A stretch of DNA of 10,276 bases from Promethearchaeota archaeon (GCA_030620005.1 JAUXAJ010000191.1:1-10276), one strand, 5' to 3'; positions 1-7,166 are shown, counted from the first letter of the stretch. The notes: a model not told the origin generated them from the sequence alone. Translations and numbers: made by a program.

Positions 1-52
1 CGTTCTTAACCCCTTCCTAAAGAGAAGTGGATTTCTTTTCCATTTTAAAAAT
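1..52 (-). repeat. Left end of IS605-type element, leftward copy (partial, runs off window)
   Basis: The first 52 bases are an exact reverse complement of positions 132-183. Because 132-183 is the upstream leader of a tnpB fragment that reads rightward, this arm is best read as the same leader of a second element copy that reads leftward and continues outside the window. The two arms are separated by 79 AT-rich bases (53-131). IS200/IS605 elements have no terminal inverted repeats, so a long perfect inverted repeat is not expected inside one element; two inverted copies explain it better. Confidence 0.7.
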
Positions 53-131
53 TGAGAATTTAAATAGTTAGATTAATTGAATATTATATATGTTAAATTA
101 AAAAACTAAAGAAGTTGATTAAAAATTCCCT

Positions 132-478
132 ATTTTTAAAATGGAAAAGAAATCCACTTCTCTTTAGGAAGGGGTTAAGAACGAGAAATCGTTAAATCAT
201 CGCACTCTAATGTCTTTATATCTATTGAAACCTTATCATATTACATGAATCTAGCGCAAAAAATTCACGTGTTTCCAACCGATTCGCAACTTGAACTGAT
301 GTGGATCTTGTCGGAAAAAAACCGCCTCGTTTATAATTTTGCGCTAGTTGAACGGATTGAAAATTGGAAAGAAAACAAGAATAAGCCGAAGAAACACCAA
401 AAATACATTAACTACAAGGATCAACAAGATCAATTGACGAACATCAAGGAGAAATATCCAGAATACAAGGGAGTCTAA
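132..478 (+). mobile_element. Truncated IS605/IS200-type element (left end plus 5' part of tnpB)
   Basis: The segment holds a non-coding leader of about 110 bases followed by the first 77 codons of a TnpB-like gene; the rest of the element, including any right end and omega-RNA region, is missing. The leader recurs at 7276-7391 with about nine differences over roughly 116 positions, and its first 52 bases recur inverted at 1-52. The 3' break falls near 473-478, about ten bases before the stop codon of the convergent nucleotidyltransferase gene. No tnpA is visible. Similarity between copies suggests fairly recent spread, though this copy cannot be mobile on its own. Confidence 0.7.
245..478 (+). 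pseudogene. tnpB: TnpB (IS605 OrfB) N-terminal fragment
   Basis: The 77-residue frame matches the N-terminal region of TnpB, the RNA-guided nuclease of IS605/IS607 transposons and ancestor of Cas12. Recognisable hallmarks are the opening K-I-x-x-x-P-T-x-x-Q-x-x-L block at residues 6-17, then R-L-V-Y-N-F-A-L (27-34), a lysine-rich stretch around 42-51, and the K-Y-P-E-Y-K block at 70-75 which in full-length proteins precedes the serine-glutamine-containing helix. Family members are about 370-450 residues, so the wedge domain remainder, the RuvC-like catalytic acidic residues and the zinc ribbon are all absent. The ORF ends with Gly-Val-stop where homology ceases, so it is a dead fragment rather than a short functional protein. 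The start ATG at 245 lies exactly where homology with the solo copy at 7276-7391 stops (atgaatc). Confidence 0.8.
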
Positions 479-487
479 TAAATAAAC

Positions 488-1594
488 TTAATATACGCTT
501 TTATCTCCAATAATTAAGTTATCTTTAATAATACCTTCGATTTTCACGTGGCTTCCTATAATTGAATTTTCAGTAATAATACTTGATAGCACTACGTTTT
601 TTTCAATAACGCTGTTAGATATAATAGAATTTCTAATAATGGAATTTTTTCCTATTGAAACGTGAGGTCCAATTACAGAATTTATAATATTCGTATTTTT
701 TCCAACATAAATTGGATTTTTTAAATATGAACGCTCTACAGAAATATTTAACCCTTGTAATTCTTCTCTTTTTACCGAATACATTTCCAAAAGATAACGA
801 TTCCCATTTAATAACTCGGATGGTCGTCCAAAATCAAGAATTCCTTGTTTATGAATAACTGCGGCGATTTTAAAACCATCGTTTACTAAGTCTTGTAGAC
901 TCTCTGTTAGATAAACTTCACCAGAATCTTCTGTTCTTCTATCTAAATACTTTTTAATGTGTTTAAATAGCGCAAGTGTAGCAGTATTCGAAAAAACGTA
1001 AATCCCCGCAATAGCAATAGTAAATTTTGAATTTGAGACATAATTCTGTGGTTTTTCAACTAATTTTTGAATAATACAATTGTCGTTTACTTCTACAATA
1101 CCATAGGAACCAGCATCTTCCTTCGGAACTTTCATAACCGTTATAATTCCATCAACATCGGATTCGTAATATCTATACATTAAATAAGAATATTCATCAA
1201 TAGGAATCATATCTCCAAGAAATATCAGCGCCCCACCTCTTTTATCATCCCTCTTGTTTAATTGTTTGTTTGTAAACCTTGAATGGGCTAAATATACTGC
1301 ATCTCCAAGCCCCCAATAAAATGGTATATTATCTTGATAACCTCGAGGGATTTGTTCGATAAAAGTTAATTTAAATTTATTATTATACTTTTTTTTTATG
1401 TAATTAATAACCTGACTCTTTTTATACCCTACTATGAGGATTAATTCAGTATTTTTATCAAAAGTATTGGTAAATTTTGTAAGAATATGATCAAGAACAG
1501 GTTTACCCGCAACTCTAATAAAGGCTTTAGGTTTAGACAATGTAAAGGGTCGAAGTCGACTTCCAATGCCCGCAATTGGTCCTATTATCTTCAT
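488..1594 (-). CDS. NDP-sugar pyrophosphorylase (sugar-1-phosphate nucleotidyltransferase) with left-handed beta-helix tail
   Basis: This 368-residue protein should transfer a nucleotidyl group from an NTP to a sugar 1-phosphate, giving an NDP-sugar and pyrophosphate, for surface glycan or glycolipid synthesis in the cytoplasm. The N-terminal domain has the signature A-G-I-G-S-R-L-R-P-F-T with S-K-P-K at residues 8-23, the metal-binding Gly-Asp at 127-128, G-S-Y-G-I-V at 162-167, Glu-Lys-Pro at 180-182 and D-F-G-R-P near 254-258. From about 292 to 366 the sequence is built of I/V-rich hexapeptides (for example I-Y-V-G-K-N, V-S-I-G-K-N), a left-handed beta-helix as in GlmU and long RfbA-like archaeal enzymes. 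The nucleotide and sugar cannot be fixed from sequence; glucose-1-phosphate thymidylyltransferase-like, GlmU-like or mannose-1-phosphate guanylyltransferase are all possible. No Shine-Dalgarno is visible before the ATG; a TATA-like stretch lies about 30 bases upstream. Confidence 0.88.
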   Translation of the reverse strand: MKIIGPIAGIGSRLRPFTLSKPKAFIRVAGKPVLDHILTKFTNTFDKNTELILIVGYKKSQVINYIKKKYNNKFKLTFIEQIPRGYQDNIPFYWGLGDAVYLAHSRFTNKQLNKRDDKRGGALIFLGDMIPIDEYSYLMYRYYESDVDGIITVMKVPKEDAGSYGIVEVNDNCIIQKLVEKPQNYVSNSKFTIAIAGIYVFSNTATLALFKHIKKYLDRRTEDSGEVYLTESLQDLVNDGFKIAAVIHKQGILDFGRPSELLNGNRYLLEMYSVKREELQGLNISVERSYLKNPIYVGKNTNIINSVIGPHVSIGKNSIIRNSIISNSVIEKNVVLSSIITENSIIGSHVKIEGIIKDNLIIGDKSVY

Positions 1595-1621
1595 TTTTTA
1601 AAATTTGATATCTTTAAGTCT

Positions 1622-1634
1622 AAAATAATAAAAT
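1622..1634 (-). promoter_or_regulatory. TATA-like element before the nucleotidyltransferase gene
   Basis: Read on the minus strand the stretch is an AT-only run of the form TTTTATTATTTTA, about 28-40 bases before the ATG at 1594. That distance would suit a leaderless or near-leaderless archaeal transcript, consistent with the lack of a Shine-Dalgarno. The whole intergenic gap is AT-rich, so the element is weakly distinguished. Confidence 0.3.
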
Positions 1635-1659
1635 TTCCTACATTTAAAAATAATTAGGA

Positions 1660-2452
1660 TTAATAAAATTTTGATTCATCAGAATCGAAAACCCTTTGTA
1701 AATTACCAAATAAAAGATTTAAACCATTTTCTTCCTTGGTTGAGCAGGGAATTAATTCTGCGGTTGATCCTAGTTGAATAAACACTTCAGATATTAGCAT
1801 TGATAGCTCTCGAATTAATCCACTCTCTCTTTCGTTAGTCGAATCTTCTAGCGCTTTAAAATCTTGGCTCCAATTCACAACCATTTCCGATTGATCTTCG
1901 TCCAATAGATCTGATTTGGATAGAACATTTAGTTGTGAAATATTTCGAAATCTAAATTGAACTGAAGCTGCTAACAGCAGTGTAGAAATGAATCCATTTG
2001 GTCTCCGCACGAGATTAGAGTCAAATAAAAAAGTAACTGCTCGTTGAATTGATCCAAAACCTAATGAACTTGCAATCAAAGGACCAGTTTCTCTAAAAGC
2101 AAAAAGTTCCAGTTGACCTGCCGTATCAACTAATACCCACTCAGGATTGAATTGATCAATCTCGTATTTTAAATCGTCTAAGTGATTAATCATCAGATCA
2201 GAAGCTAATATCATTGCTCCATTAGGCCCAAGACCATATTTATCCATGACTTCCTCGAGAACGATGAAATCTCTTATGTCTATATCGGGAACATAAGGCA
2301 TGGTTTTTACACCAGGGTCCAAGTTTAACGTAATCACTGAGATTTCAGGATTTCTATTAGAAATATAATACGCCAGGTCCCCTGTAAGAGTAGATTTGCC
2401 TGAACCAGCAGTACCTATGAAATAATTTAATAGAATTTTAATAAAACCTCAT
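1660..2452 (-). CDS. GPN-loop GTPase, with an apparent one-base frameshift after codon 3
   Basis: The protein belongs to the GPN-loop GTPases (XAB1/PAB0955 family), dimeric GTPases that in eukaryotes assist RNA polymerase assembly and are near-universal in archaea. In one frame from 2448 to 1660 I read the P-loop G-T-A-G-S-G-K-S-T (2415-2389), then L-N-L-D-P-G, the defining Gly-Pro-Asn loop within Y-G-L-G-P-N-G-A, the switch motif D-T-A-G-Q-L-E-L-F and a G4-like S-K-S-D-L. An ORF caller would start at the GTG at 2337, but that loses the P-loop and cannot be right. No ATG, GTG or TTG exists in frame upstream of the P-loop before a TGA at 2451-2449. The ATG at 2452 begins M-R-F but hits TAA after four codons; removing one T from the TTTT run (2446-2443) joins it perfectly to give about 263 residues, the usual family length. 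Mutation, sequence error, a non-standard start (ATT/ATA) or +1 slippage on TTT-T could explain this. Confidence 0.85.
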
Positions 2453-2542
2453 TAAATTTTAATTAGAATTAAATTAATGATATAACTAAAAGATCTTAAT
2501 TTTAGAATGCAATTAAAGATTTATTTTTATATAAAATGGTAA

Positions 2543-2932
2543 TTAATCATTTATTTCATTCAACTTTGACAAAAAATAGACGGGTCTTTTTAGTTTATTC
2601 CTAAAAAACTCAATCTCTTCACTTGTATGACTTCCTACGTAATTATTTACATCCAAGACTAATATCGCATCTTGATTTTTTAGTTTAGCCAAACAAATTT
2701 CTTGAAGTAGTTCCCATTCTTGAAAAGAAAATTTGGTTTTATTTAAAAGTCCATCTATAGAACATATTGAGACTAATTTTTGATGATTAATTTGTAAAAT
2801 CGATTCAATTTTGAAGAAATAGTCTCTAAATCTTATTGAACCAACCAAACAGATTTTTTTTTCTTTTATTTTTGAAAAATTATATTTTTTAAAATCTTCT
2901 AAAAACTTCTCGTTTAATCGCTTATTATTCAT
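2543..2932 (-). CDS. Small nucleoside 2-deoxyribosyltransferase-like / SLOG-type domain protein
   Basis: The 129-residue protein has a single Rossmann-like domain. Strand one leads into V-G-S-I-R-F-R at residues 30-36, matching the G-S-T-R-F loop of small proteins related to nucleoside 2-deoxyribosyltransferases and SLOG nucleotide-binding domains. The second hallmark is D-A-I-L-V-L-D-V-N-N-Y-V-G at 88-100 followed by T-S-E-E-I-E at 103-108 and K-R-P-V-Y-F-L at 115-121, equivalent to the family's N-x-x-x-Y-I-G-x-x-T-x-x-E-I block. Related proteins probably bind or hydrolyse a nucleotide or nucleoside, but the substrate is unknown and no partner is adjacent that would indicate a defence role. 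The first 25 residues are lysine-rich and not part of the domain. It lies 90 bases upstream of the GPN GTPase on the same strand. Confidence 0.6.
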   Translation of the reverse strand: MNNKRLNEKFLEDFKKYNFSKIKEKKICLVGSIRFRDYFFKIESILQINHQKLVSICSIDGLLNKTKFSFQEWELLQEICLAKLKNQDAILVLDVNNYVGSHTSEEIEFFRNKLKRPVYFLSKLNEIND

Positions 2933-3018
2933 GATATTTAATAAAGTTCGATTATATTTAATTCTCGCATGAAAATTTCAAATTCTTGAAAAAATTGGAT
3001 AACTCGATTTGTTCTTAA

Positions 3019-3174
3019 GAGTTCATAGCGTTTTATTCATTTGTCTATGGCACCACTGCAATTATTACTATATTAAACCTTGAAGAGATAAATGAGAAAT
3101 TACATGATAGATAAGTATAAAATGAAGATAATATTAAACTAAGAAATTTAAATGATAAATTAACAAATAAATAA
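3019..3174 (+). pseudogene. Possible remnant of a membrane/coiled-coil gene in the 2933-3184 intergenic gap
   Basis: Within the 252-base gap before the symporter one frame reads as 52 codons interrupted only by two closely spaced TAA codons at 3112-3120. The first half is hydrophobic with F-I-A-F-Y-S-F-V-Y-G and A-I-I-T-I-L, the second half is heptad-like (L-E-E-I-N-E-K-L, then I-K-L-R-N-L-N-D-K-L), resembling a membrane anchor followed by a coiled coil. There is no start codon and no family I recognise. In such AT-rich DNA this could be chance, so the call is weak. I see no other feature in this gap. Confidence 0.2.
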
Positions 3175-3184
3175 TTGAAGATAT

Positions 3185-4588
3185 ATGAATGCTCCTGATG
3201 AAAAACAAGAACTTCGTAAATTAGAAGGCGCTCATCTATATGGTTATAGTTCTGGAGTATTAGCACAAATTATTCCTATTAATGTCATAAATGCTTATAT
3301 TTTTATCTATTATGTCTATGTTGTTGGTTTAAATGCATTAGTAGTATCTATAGGTACAGCATTAGATGCTCTTATCATGGGTTTTGCCTCACCTTTTTTC
3401 GGATACATAATAGATAACAAGAAACCTGGGAAACATGGAAAACGAAGACCGTTCTTACTATATTCCATGCCATTTTTAGTAATTTCTGTAATATTAATAT
3501 GGTATTCTCCATTAACTCAGGAATTTGGTGGATTCAATTTTGGTATAACCCTATTTCTTTTCTTAGTTTTAACAATGTTTTATCTTAATTTTGCGATGCT
3601 AAGGTCTAGTTATCTTTCCATGACTCCTGAACAGAGTCAAGACGAACAGAATCGAATTCAAATTGGCTCTTTAATAGGAATATTTTCAATATTAGGGACT
3701 ATCTTAGGGGTTTTTATTCCGCTTATCTTACAAAGCCAATTAATCAATCCAGATGATATTTATAATACACTTGCGGATAAACAATATTTAATGGGAGCAT
3801 TGCCATTAATAGGGGTAATGATCGCCATATCAATTGTAGTTTTCACTCTATTAGCATATTTTTCTACCAATGAGGATTTTTTGTTGAAAAACAACGATGT
3901 GTCTAATTCTAATACAGAAACTCAATCAAATATAAAAAATGCTTTTAAAAATTTATTCTATCCGTTTTCTGATAAAAATTATGCTCTATTCATGTTTAGC
4001 ATTCTCTTTGGGACTATAGGGATACGAATAATTAATAAGGACCTTACACTTTACCTTACATTTGTGCTCTCGTTGAAAGAAAGTGAATTTTTAACATTTA
4101 TGCTTCCTTTAATTGTATTTGCCGTGCTTGGTTTTTTTGTTTGGACAAAGAGGGCTCATAATAATGGAGTCAAGAAGGCTTATATAGACGCTACTTGGAT
4201 TATTTCCATATCTTTATTAGCTACTGCGATTCTTCTAATAGAAATGCCGCGGGAGCTTTTATTAGTATTAGCTAGTATATGTATGGCCTCTATTCTATTT
4301 AGTTTAGTCGTCGGTTATATATTACCTAGTCCCGCAATTAGTGAATTAATTGATGTCGCACCAGAAGAAATGCTCAAAGATGCTAAGACAGATTCTCTAG
4401 CAGGGTCTTACTTTGGAGCTCATTTATTTATCCTTAATATTGCTAATGCTATAGGAGATATTTTGATTGGTATTGTTCTAATTGGAGAAAATGCTAAAAA
4501 TCCCTTCTGGATTGGTATATTATTTCCTATAGCGGGATTTGTATTTTTCATTTCATTATTAATACTGAAAAAAGTCAAGTTAAAATAA
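3185..4588 (+). CDS. GPH-family (MelB-like) sugar:cation symporter, MFS superfamily
   Basis: This 467-residue protein is a polytopic transporter of the glycoside-pentoside-hexuronide:cation symporter family, with about 12 predicted membrane segments. After a charged N-terminus (residues 1-14) helix 1 runs near 22-48. Helix 2 carries Asp61 in the segment T-A-L-D-A-L-I-M-G-F, the equivalent of the Na+/H+-site acidic residue of MelB, followed by G-Y-I-I-D-N (73-78) and the loop 2-3 motif G-K-H-G-K-R-R-P-F (82-90), which is the family signature. A central hydrophilic loop near residues 227-258 links the two six-helix halves. In this family the protein imports a sugar or glycoside with a cation; the substrate is not predictable. 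It is transcribed toward the methyltransferase 36 bases downstream, so co-transcription is possible. The ATG is chosen because no in-frame upstream start precedes it; no strong Shine-Dalgarno is seen. Confidence 0.85.
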   Translation: MNAPDEKQELRKLEGAHLYGYSSGVLAQIIPINVINAYIFIYYVYVVGLNALVVSIGTALDALIMGFASPFFGYIIDNKKPGKHGKRRPFLLYSMPFLVISVILIWYSPLTQEFGGFNFGITLFLFLVLTMFYLNFAMLRSSYLSMTPEQSQDEQNRIQIGSLIGIFSILGTILGVFIPLILQSQLINPDDIYNTLADKQYLMGALPLIGVMIAISIVVFTLLAYFSTNEDFLLKNNDVSNSNTETQSNIKNAFKNLFYPFSDKNYALFMFSILFGTIGIRIINKDLTLYLTFVLSLKESEFLTFMLPLIVFAVLGFFVWTKRAHNNGVKKAYIDATWIISISLLATAILLIEMPRELLLVLASICMASILFSLVVGYILPSPAISELIDVAPEEMLKDAKTDSLAGSYFGAHLFILNIANAIGDILIGIVLIGENAKNPFWIGILFPIAGFVFFISLLILKKVKLK

Positions 4589-4624
4589 AAAAAATAAATA
4601 ACCTCTTTAATATTTAATTCTCAT

Positions 4625-5422
4625 ATGAACCTTAATACGGTGAATTTAGCAGATAACTTGGAATTTTTAAAAGAATTAGATTCAAACATCATAGATTTGA
4701 TATATATCGATCCTCCCTTTTATAGTGGTGTAGATTATAAAGAATTTTCAGATCAGTGGATTTCTTTAGAAGATTATAAAAAATTTATGGGTGAAAGAAT
4801 CGTTGAAATGCATCGTATTCTTAAAAATATCGGTAGTTTTTACTTGCATTGTGATCCCAATGCAGTATTTGATTTAAAGCCACTCTGCGATAACATTTTC
4901 GGAAGAAAGCATTTTAAAAGAGAAATTATTTGGAATGTTGGAAGTGTTTCTGGTTTTAAAAGTCAAGTAAAAGGATGGGTTCGCCAGCACGATACCATTT
5001 TGTATTATATAAAATCAGATAATTACACGTTTAATAAGCAATATGTACCGTATAAAGAAGAATACATAAAAAAGATGTTTCGTTTTAAAGATGAAGATGG
5101 CAGACTTTACCGAAAAAGAAGAAGGGGCAAACAGTATCTAGATGAGAGACCTGGAAATTTGGTTGGCGATACATGGAATGACATTTATTCCTATCAAACT
5201 CGCACGAGATCAAAAGAATATTTAGGGTATCCCACTCAAAAACCCGAAAAATTGCTTGAAAGGATAATTTTAGCTTCTTCTAACGAAGGAGATCTTGTAG
5301 CAGATTTTTTTTGTGGTTCTGGAACTACATTGGCGGTTGCAAAGAAATTAAATAGAAAATGGATTGGTATTGATAATAACCCAAACGCTATTGAAATTTG
5401 TAAAGAAAGATTGAAGTCGTAA
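4625..5422 (+). CDS. Beta-class site-specific DNA methyltransferase (N6-adenine or N4-cytosine)
   Basis: The 265-residue protein has the N6_N4_Mtase fold in beta-class order, catalytic motif first and AdoMet site last. Motif IV is Asp-Pro-Pro-Phe at residues 29-32 (I-D-P-P-F-Y-S-G). A middle block I-G-S-F-Y-L-H-C-D-P follows, typical of this group, then W-V-R-Q-H-D-T-I-L-Y-Y. At the C-terminus Y-P-T-Q-K-P (202-207) is motif X-like and D-F-F-C-G-S-G-T-T (227-235) is motif I, the AdoMet-binding loop, followed by W-I-G-I-D. It should methylate an exocyclic amino group in a specific DNA site, but recognition sequence and whether A or C is modified cannot be told. All key residues are present. No restriction endonuclase or specificity subunit is encoded in the window, so it looks solitary. 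It is convergent with the hydrolase, 39 bases apart. Confidence 0.9.
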   Translation: MNLNTVNLADNLEFLKELDSNIIDLIYIDPPFYSGVDYKEFSDQWISLEDYKKFMGERIVEMHRILKNIGSFYLHCDPNAVFDLKPLCDNIFGRKHFKREIIWNVGSVSGFKSQVKGWVRQHDTILYYIKSDNYTFNKQYVPYKEEYIKKMFRFKDEDGRLYRKRRRGKQYLDERPGNLVGDTWNDIYSYQTRTRSKEYLGYPTQKPEKLLERIILASSNEGDLVADFFCGSGTTLAVAKKLNRKWIGIDNNPNAIEICKERLKS

Positions 5423-5446
5423 AAAATTTAAGTATTGTATAAAAAT

Positions 5447-5455
5447 AAAAAAAAA
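5447..5455 (-). terminator. Poly-T terminator after the hydrolase gene
   Basis: On the minus strand, within 15 bases after the hydrolase stop codon, there is a run of nine T followed by a second T-rich stretch (TATTTTTATA). Archaeal RNA polymerase terminates on such U tracts without needing a hairpin. It sits in the 39-base gap between convergent genes. No equivalent T run follows the methyltransferase on the plus strand. Confidence 0.5.
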
Positions 5456-5461
5456 CATGTT

Positions 5462-6736
5462 TTATTGAGTTAAATAAAGGAAGCGTTCCAAGTAATATGT
5501 CCAAACTTGCCCTATATTCGAATTAATAACGAAATCACTGGCATGACCAGCTAGAGGAAATTTGAGCATGATACACTTACCTCCTTGCGAAACAATTTCT
5601 GATTCCATAGTCTCCACCCATTCAATTCTTACCTGAGAGTCAGTAATCCCTTGAAAGATCAGCATTGGAGGATCAGCTCGATCAGCGAGCGTTGAAATCC
5701 TATATCTGTTATAATATTCGGAATCATACTCTGGGTTTCCTTCCAGAAACATGGAAGGTGCTCCAGGAGGCGTGTATAAAGGAATTATCCCCTTAATTAC
5801 CATTTTATTACTAAAAACATTTCTGAAATGGTCTTCGTTATACCCAAATCCTATTACACCTGCGAGGTGCGCTCCAGCTGATCTACCCATTAAATACACG
5901 GAATCCAATCGCGCTCCGTACATCCAAACATATTTTGACTCAAGTCTTTTTGTAAAAATGCCAATATGGCGGACTTGGTCTTCTATTGTAAAATCTCCCT
6001 TCACATATTCAGGCGTTTCAGGAGCTTGAGTAAATTGAAAATCGCCAGCGATTAAACCATATTCGACATCAAATACTACATAACCTTGAGCTGCCAAGTA
6101 TTTACTCATGGAGATCATGTTCCAAGTCCCTTTACCGCCAGAAATCCAGGCACCTGCGTGTAGGTTGATAATTATGCTCTTCTTCCCTGGTAATTGAGAA
6201 CTATCTCCTATCGGCATGTATGCATCAAAGTGCAAGGTAACACCTTCTCCTTCGTAATACAGGACATCTTTTACGACTCGAACAGGTTTTTCAGGAAATT
6301 CTAAAAAATTCGCCGGAAGCAAATATGGTATCTGGAGAAAATATTGCTTCACGTCTTCAGGGATTTTTTTTTCCCAATCAGGTCCAAACTCTTGTTCAAA
6401 TTCGGCATTTGCTATAAATACAGTGTAAGGAGTAATTATTAAGGACGCAGAATTTAAGCCTGCAATTGTAAAACCAATAATCGCCATGGTATAATAACGT
6501 CTTGGGTGAATTTTTCTTTTTGACGCAAGCAATTTCAACAAAATTATCGTGGCAGAGATGTATATCCCAATTAAAACAACTGAACTCTGAGCAACAAACT
6601 GTTCTATGAAAACCGTGATCCCACGTAAGGGTATGCCTCCAAAAAATAACAAGAACGCCCAAAAACTTCCTTGAACCAATAGCAAGACAGAAAAAAGTCC
6701 CAAAAGCAACTTAAGGAGGAGCTTTAACTTATTCAT
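5462..6736 (-). CDS. Membrane-anchored alpha/beta hydrolase (BD-FAE/carboxylesterase-like)
   Basis: The 424-residue protein joins an N-terminal membrane region to an alpha/beta-hydrolase domain. Hydrophobic helices lie at about residues 9-33, 48-71 and 82-109. The catalytic domain starts near 150 and shows the oxyanion-hole motif H-A-G-A-W at 193-197 (H-G-G-x-W in relatives), the nucleophile elbow G-R-S-A-G at 284-288 with Ser286, the probable acid Asp366 in G-I-T-D-S-Q-V, and His398 in L-A-G-H-A-S. The triad is therefore complete and activity as an esterase or lipase-like hydrolase is expected; the substrate is unknown. Its membrane side is uncertain from sequence. The ATG at 6736 is supported by GAGGTG about eight bases upstream and by an 8-base overlap (ATGAATAA) with the stop codon of the membrane-protein frame upstream, which implies translational coupling and a joint role. 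Confidence 0.85.
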   Translation of the reverse strand: MNKLKLLLKLLLGLFSVLLLVQGSFWAFLLFFGGIPLRGITVFIEQFVAQSSVVLIGIYISATIILLKLLASKRKIHPRRYYTMAIIGFTIAGLNSASLIITPYTVFIANAEFEQEFGPDWEKKIPEDVKQYFLQIPYLLPANFLEFPEKPVRVVKDVLYYEGEGVTLHFDAYMPIGDSSQLPGKKSIIINLHAGAWISGGKGTWNMISMSKYLAAQGYVVFDVEYGLIAGDFQFTQAPETPEYVKGDFTIEDQVRHIGIFTKRLESKYVWMYGARLDSVYLMGRSAGAHLAGVIGFGYNEDHFRNVFSNKMVIKGIIPLYTPPGAPSMFLEGNPEYDSEYYNRYRISTLADRADPPMLIFQGITDSQVRIEWVETMESEIVSQGGKCIMLKFPLAGHASDFVINSNIGQVWTYYLERFLYLTQ

Positions 6737-7166
6737 GTTTCCACACCTCAGGATTTTCGATTTTCTTTACATTCATGTAAGCTAAAACACACCCCGAAAG
6801 AAAAGCACTAAAAAAACCACTACATAGCAAGGAATAATATATAACAAGATTTCCCCATTGGGCGTTCATTAGAAAATTTCCAGCAACAATGAGTAGTAAC
6901 GCGATAATCTATATTATAAGAAATCCGTATCCGGTTCTGTTTAGAATTTTTCCACTATAATTGTTTTTTTCGACACAATATTCGTCTAAAAAAACGAGAC
7001 CAATGTTAAGAAACCAAGTGAGAATTAAAATTATCCCAAAGATAACGCCAAATATTATTATTACTGGTCCAATTATGAAATAGATGAGTCCCATAATATT
7101 AGACAGTATGTTCAATACAAGCGTTAAAAGAGAAACGTGTTTTATTTGATTTTTTTGAAATTTCAT
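6729..7166 (-). pseudogene. Four-helix membrane protein frame interrupted by an in-frame TAG
   Basis: From the ATG at 7166 a frame runs 85 codons, meets TAG at 6911-6909, and then stays open for 59 more codons in the same frame to a TAA at 6731-6729 that overlaps the hydrolase start. The second part is clearly protein-like: I-I-A-L-L-L-I-V-A-G-N-F-L-M, a loop with Q-W-G-N, a further hydrophobic helix and a charged tail ending V-W-K-H-E. About four membrane helices result, near residues 12-32, 33-56, 80-100 and 107-130; the TAG falls inside helix 3. The ATG is preferred to the GTG at 7175 because a GTGAT Shine-Dalgarno-like element precedes it. No family recognised. TAG may be a fresh nonsense mutation, a sequence error, or a decoded codon; positional evidence (frame kept, overlap kept) shows the interruption is recent or not harmful. 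Confidence 0.7.

Noticed and set aside
1..183. A rho-independent-type hairpin or CRISPR-like repeat from the 52-base inverted repeat
   Set aside because: The arms are 79 bases apart, occur only once as a pair, and are explained by IS leader homology; there is no series of spaced direct repeats.
2543..2932. A defence role (SLOG/Thoeris-like sensor) for the small Rossmann protein
   Set aside because: The motifs fit a stand-alone deoxyribosyltransferase-like domain, but no effector (TIR, nuclease, membrane pore) is adjacent, so a system cannot be claimed.
3045..3266. Minus-strand 73-codon ORF overlapping the symporter start
   Set aside because: It is antisense to the start of the well-supported symporter gene, has low-complexity Phe/Leu/Ser composition from AT-rich DNA, and no family signal.
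5751..6029. Plus-strand 92-codon ORF antisense to the hydrolase
   Set aside because: Overlaps the catalytic serine region of a convincing gene on the other strand; no recognisable protein features.
6396..6662. Minus-strand 88-codon ORF inside the hydrolase gene
   Set aside because: A shifted-frame shadow of the hydrolase N-terminal region; Cys/His-rich composition is an artefact of the frame and there is no independent support.
6909..6911. Pyrrolysine at the in-frame TAG as the preferred explanation
   Set aside because: No PYL genes are in view and the codon is in a hydrophobic membrane helix, where a lysine derivative would be unusual; mutation or error is more economical.
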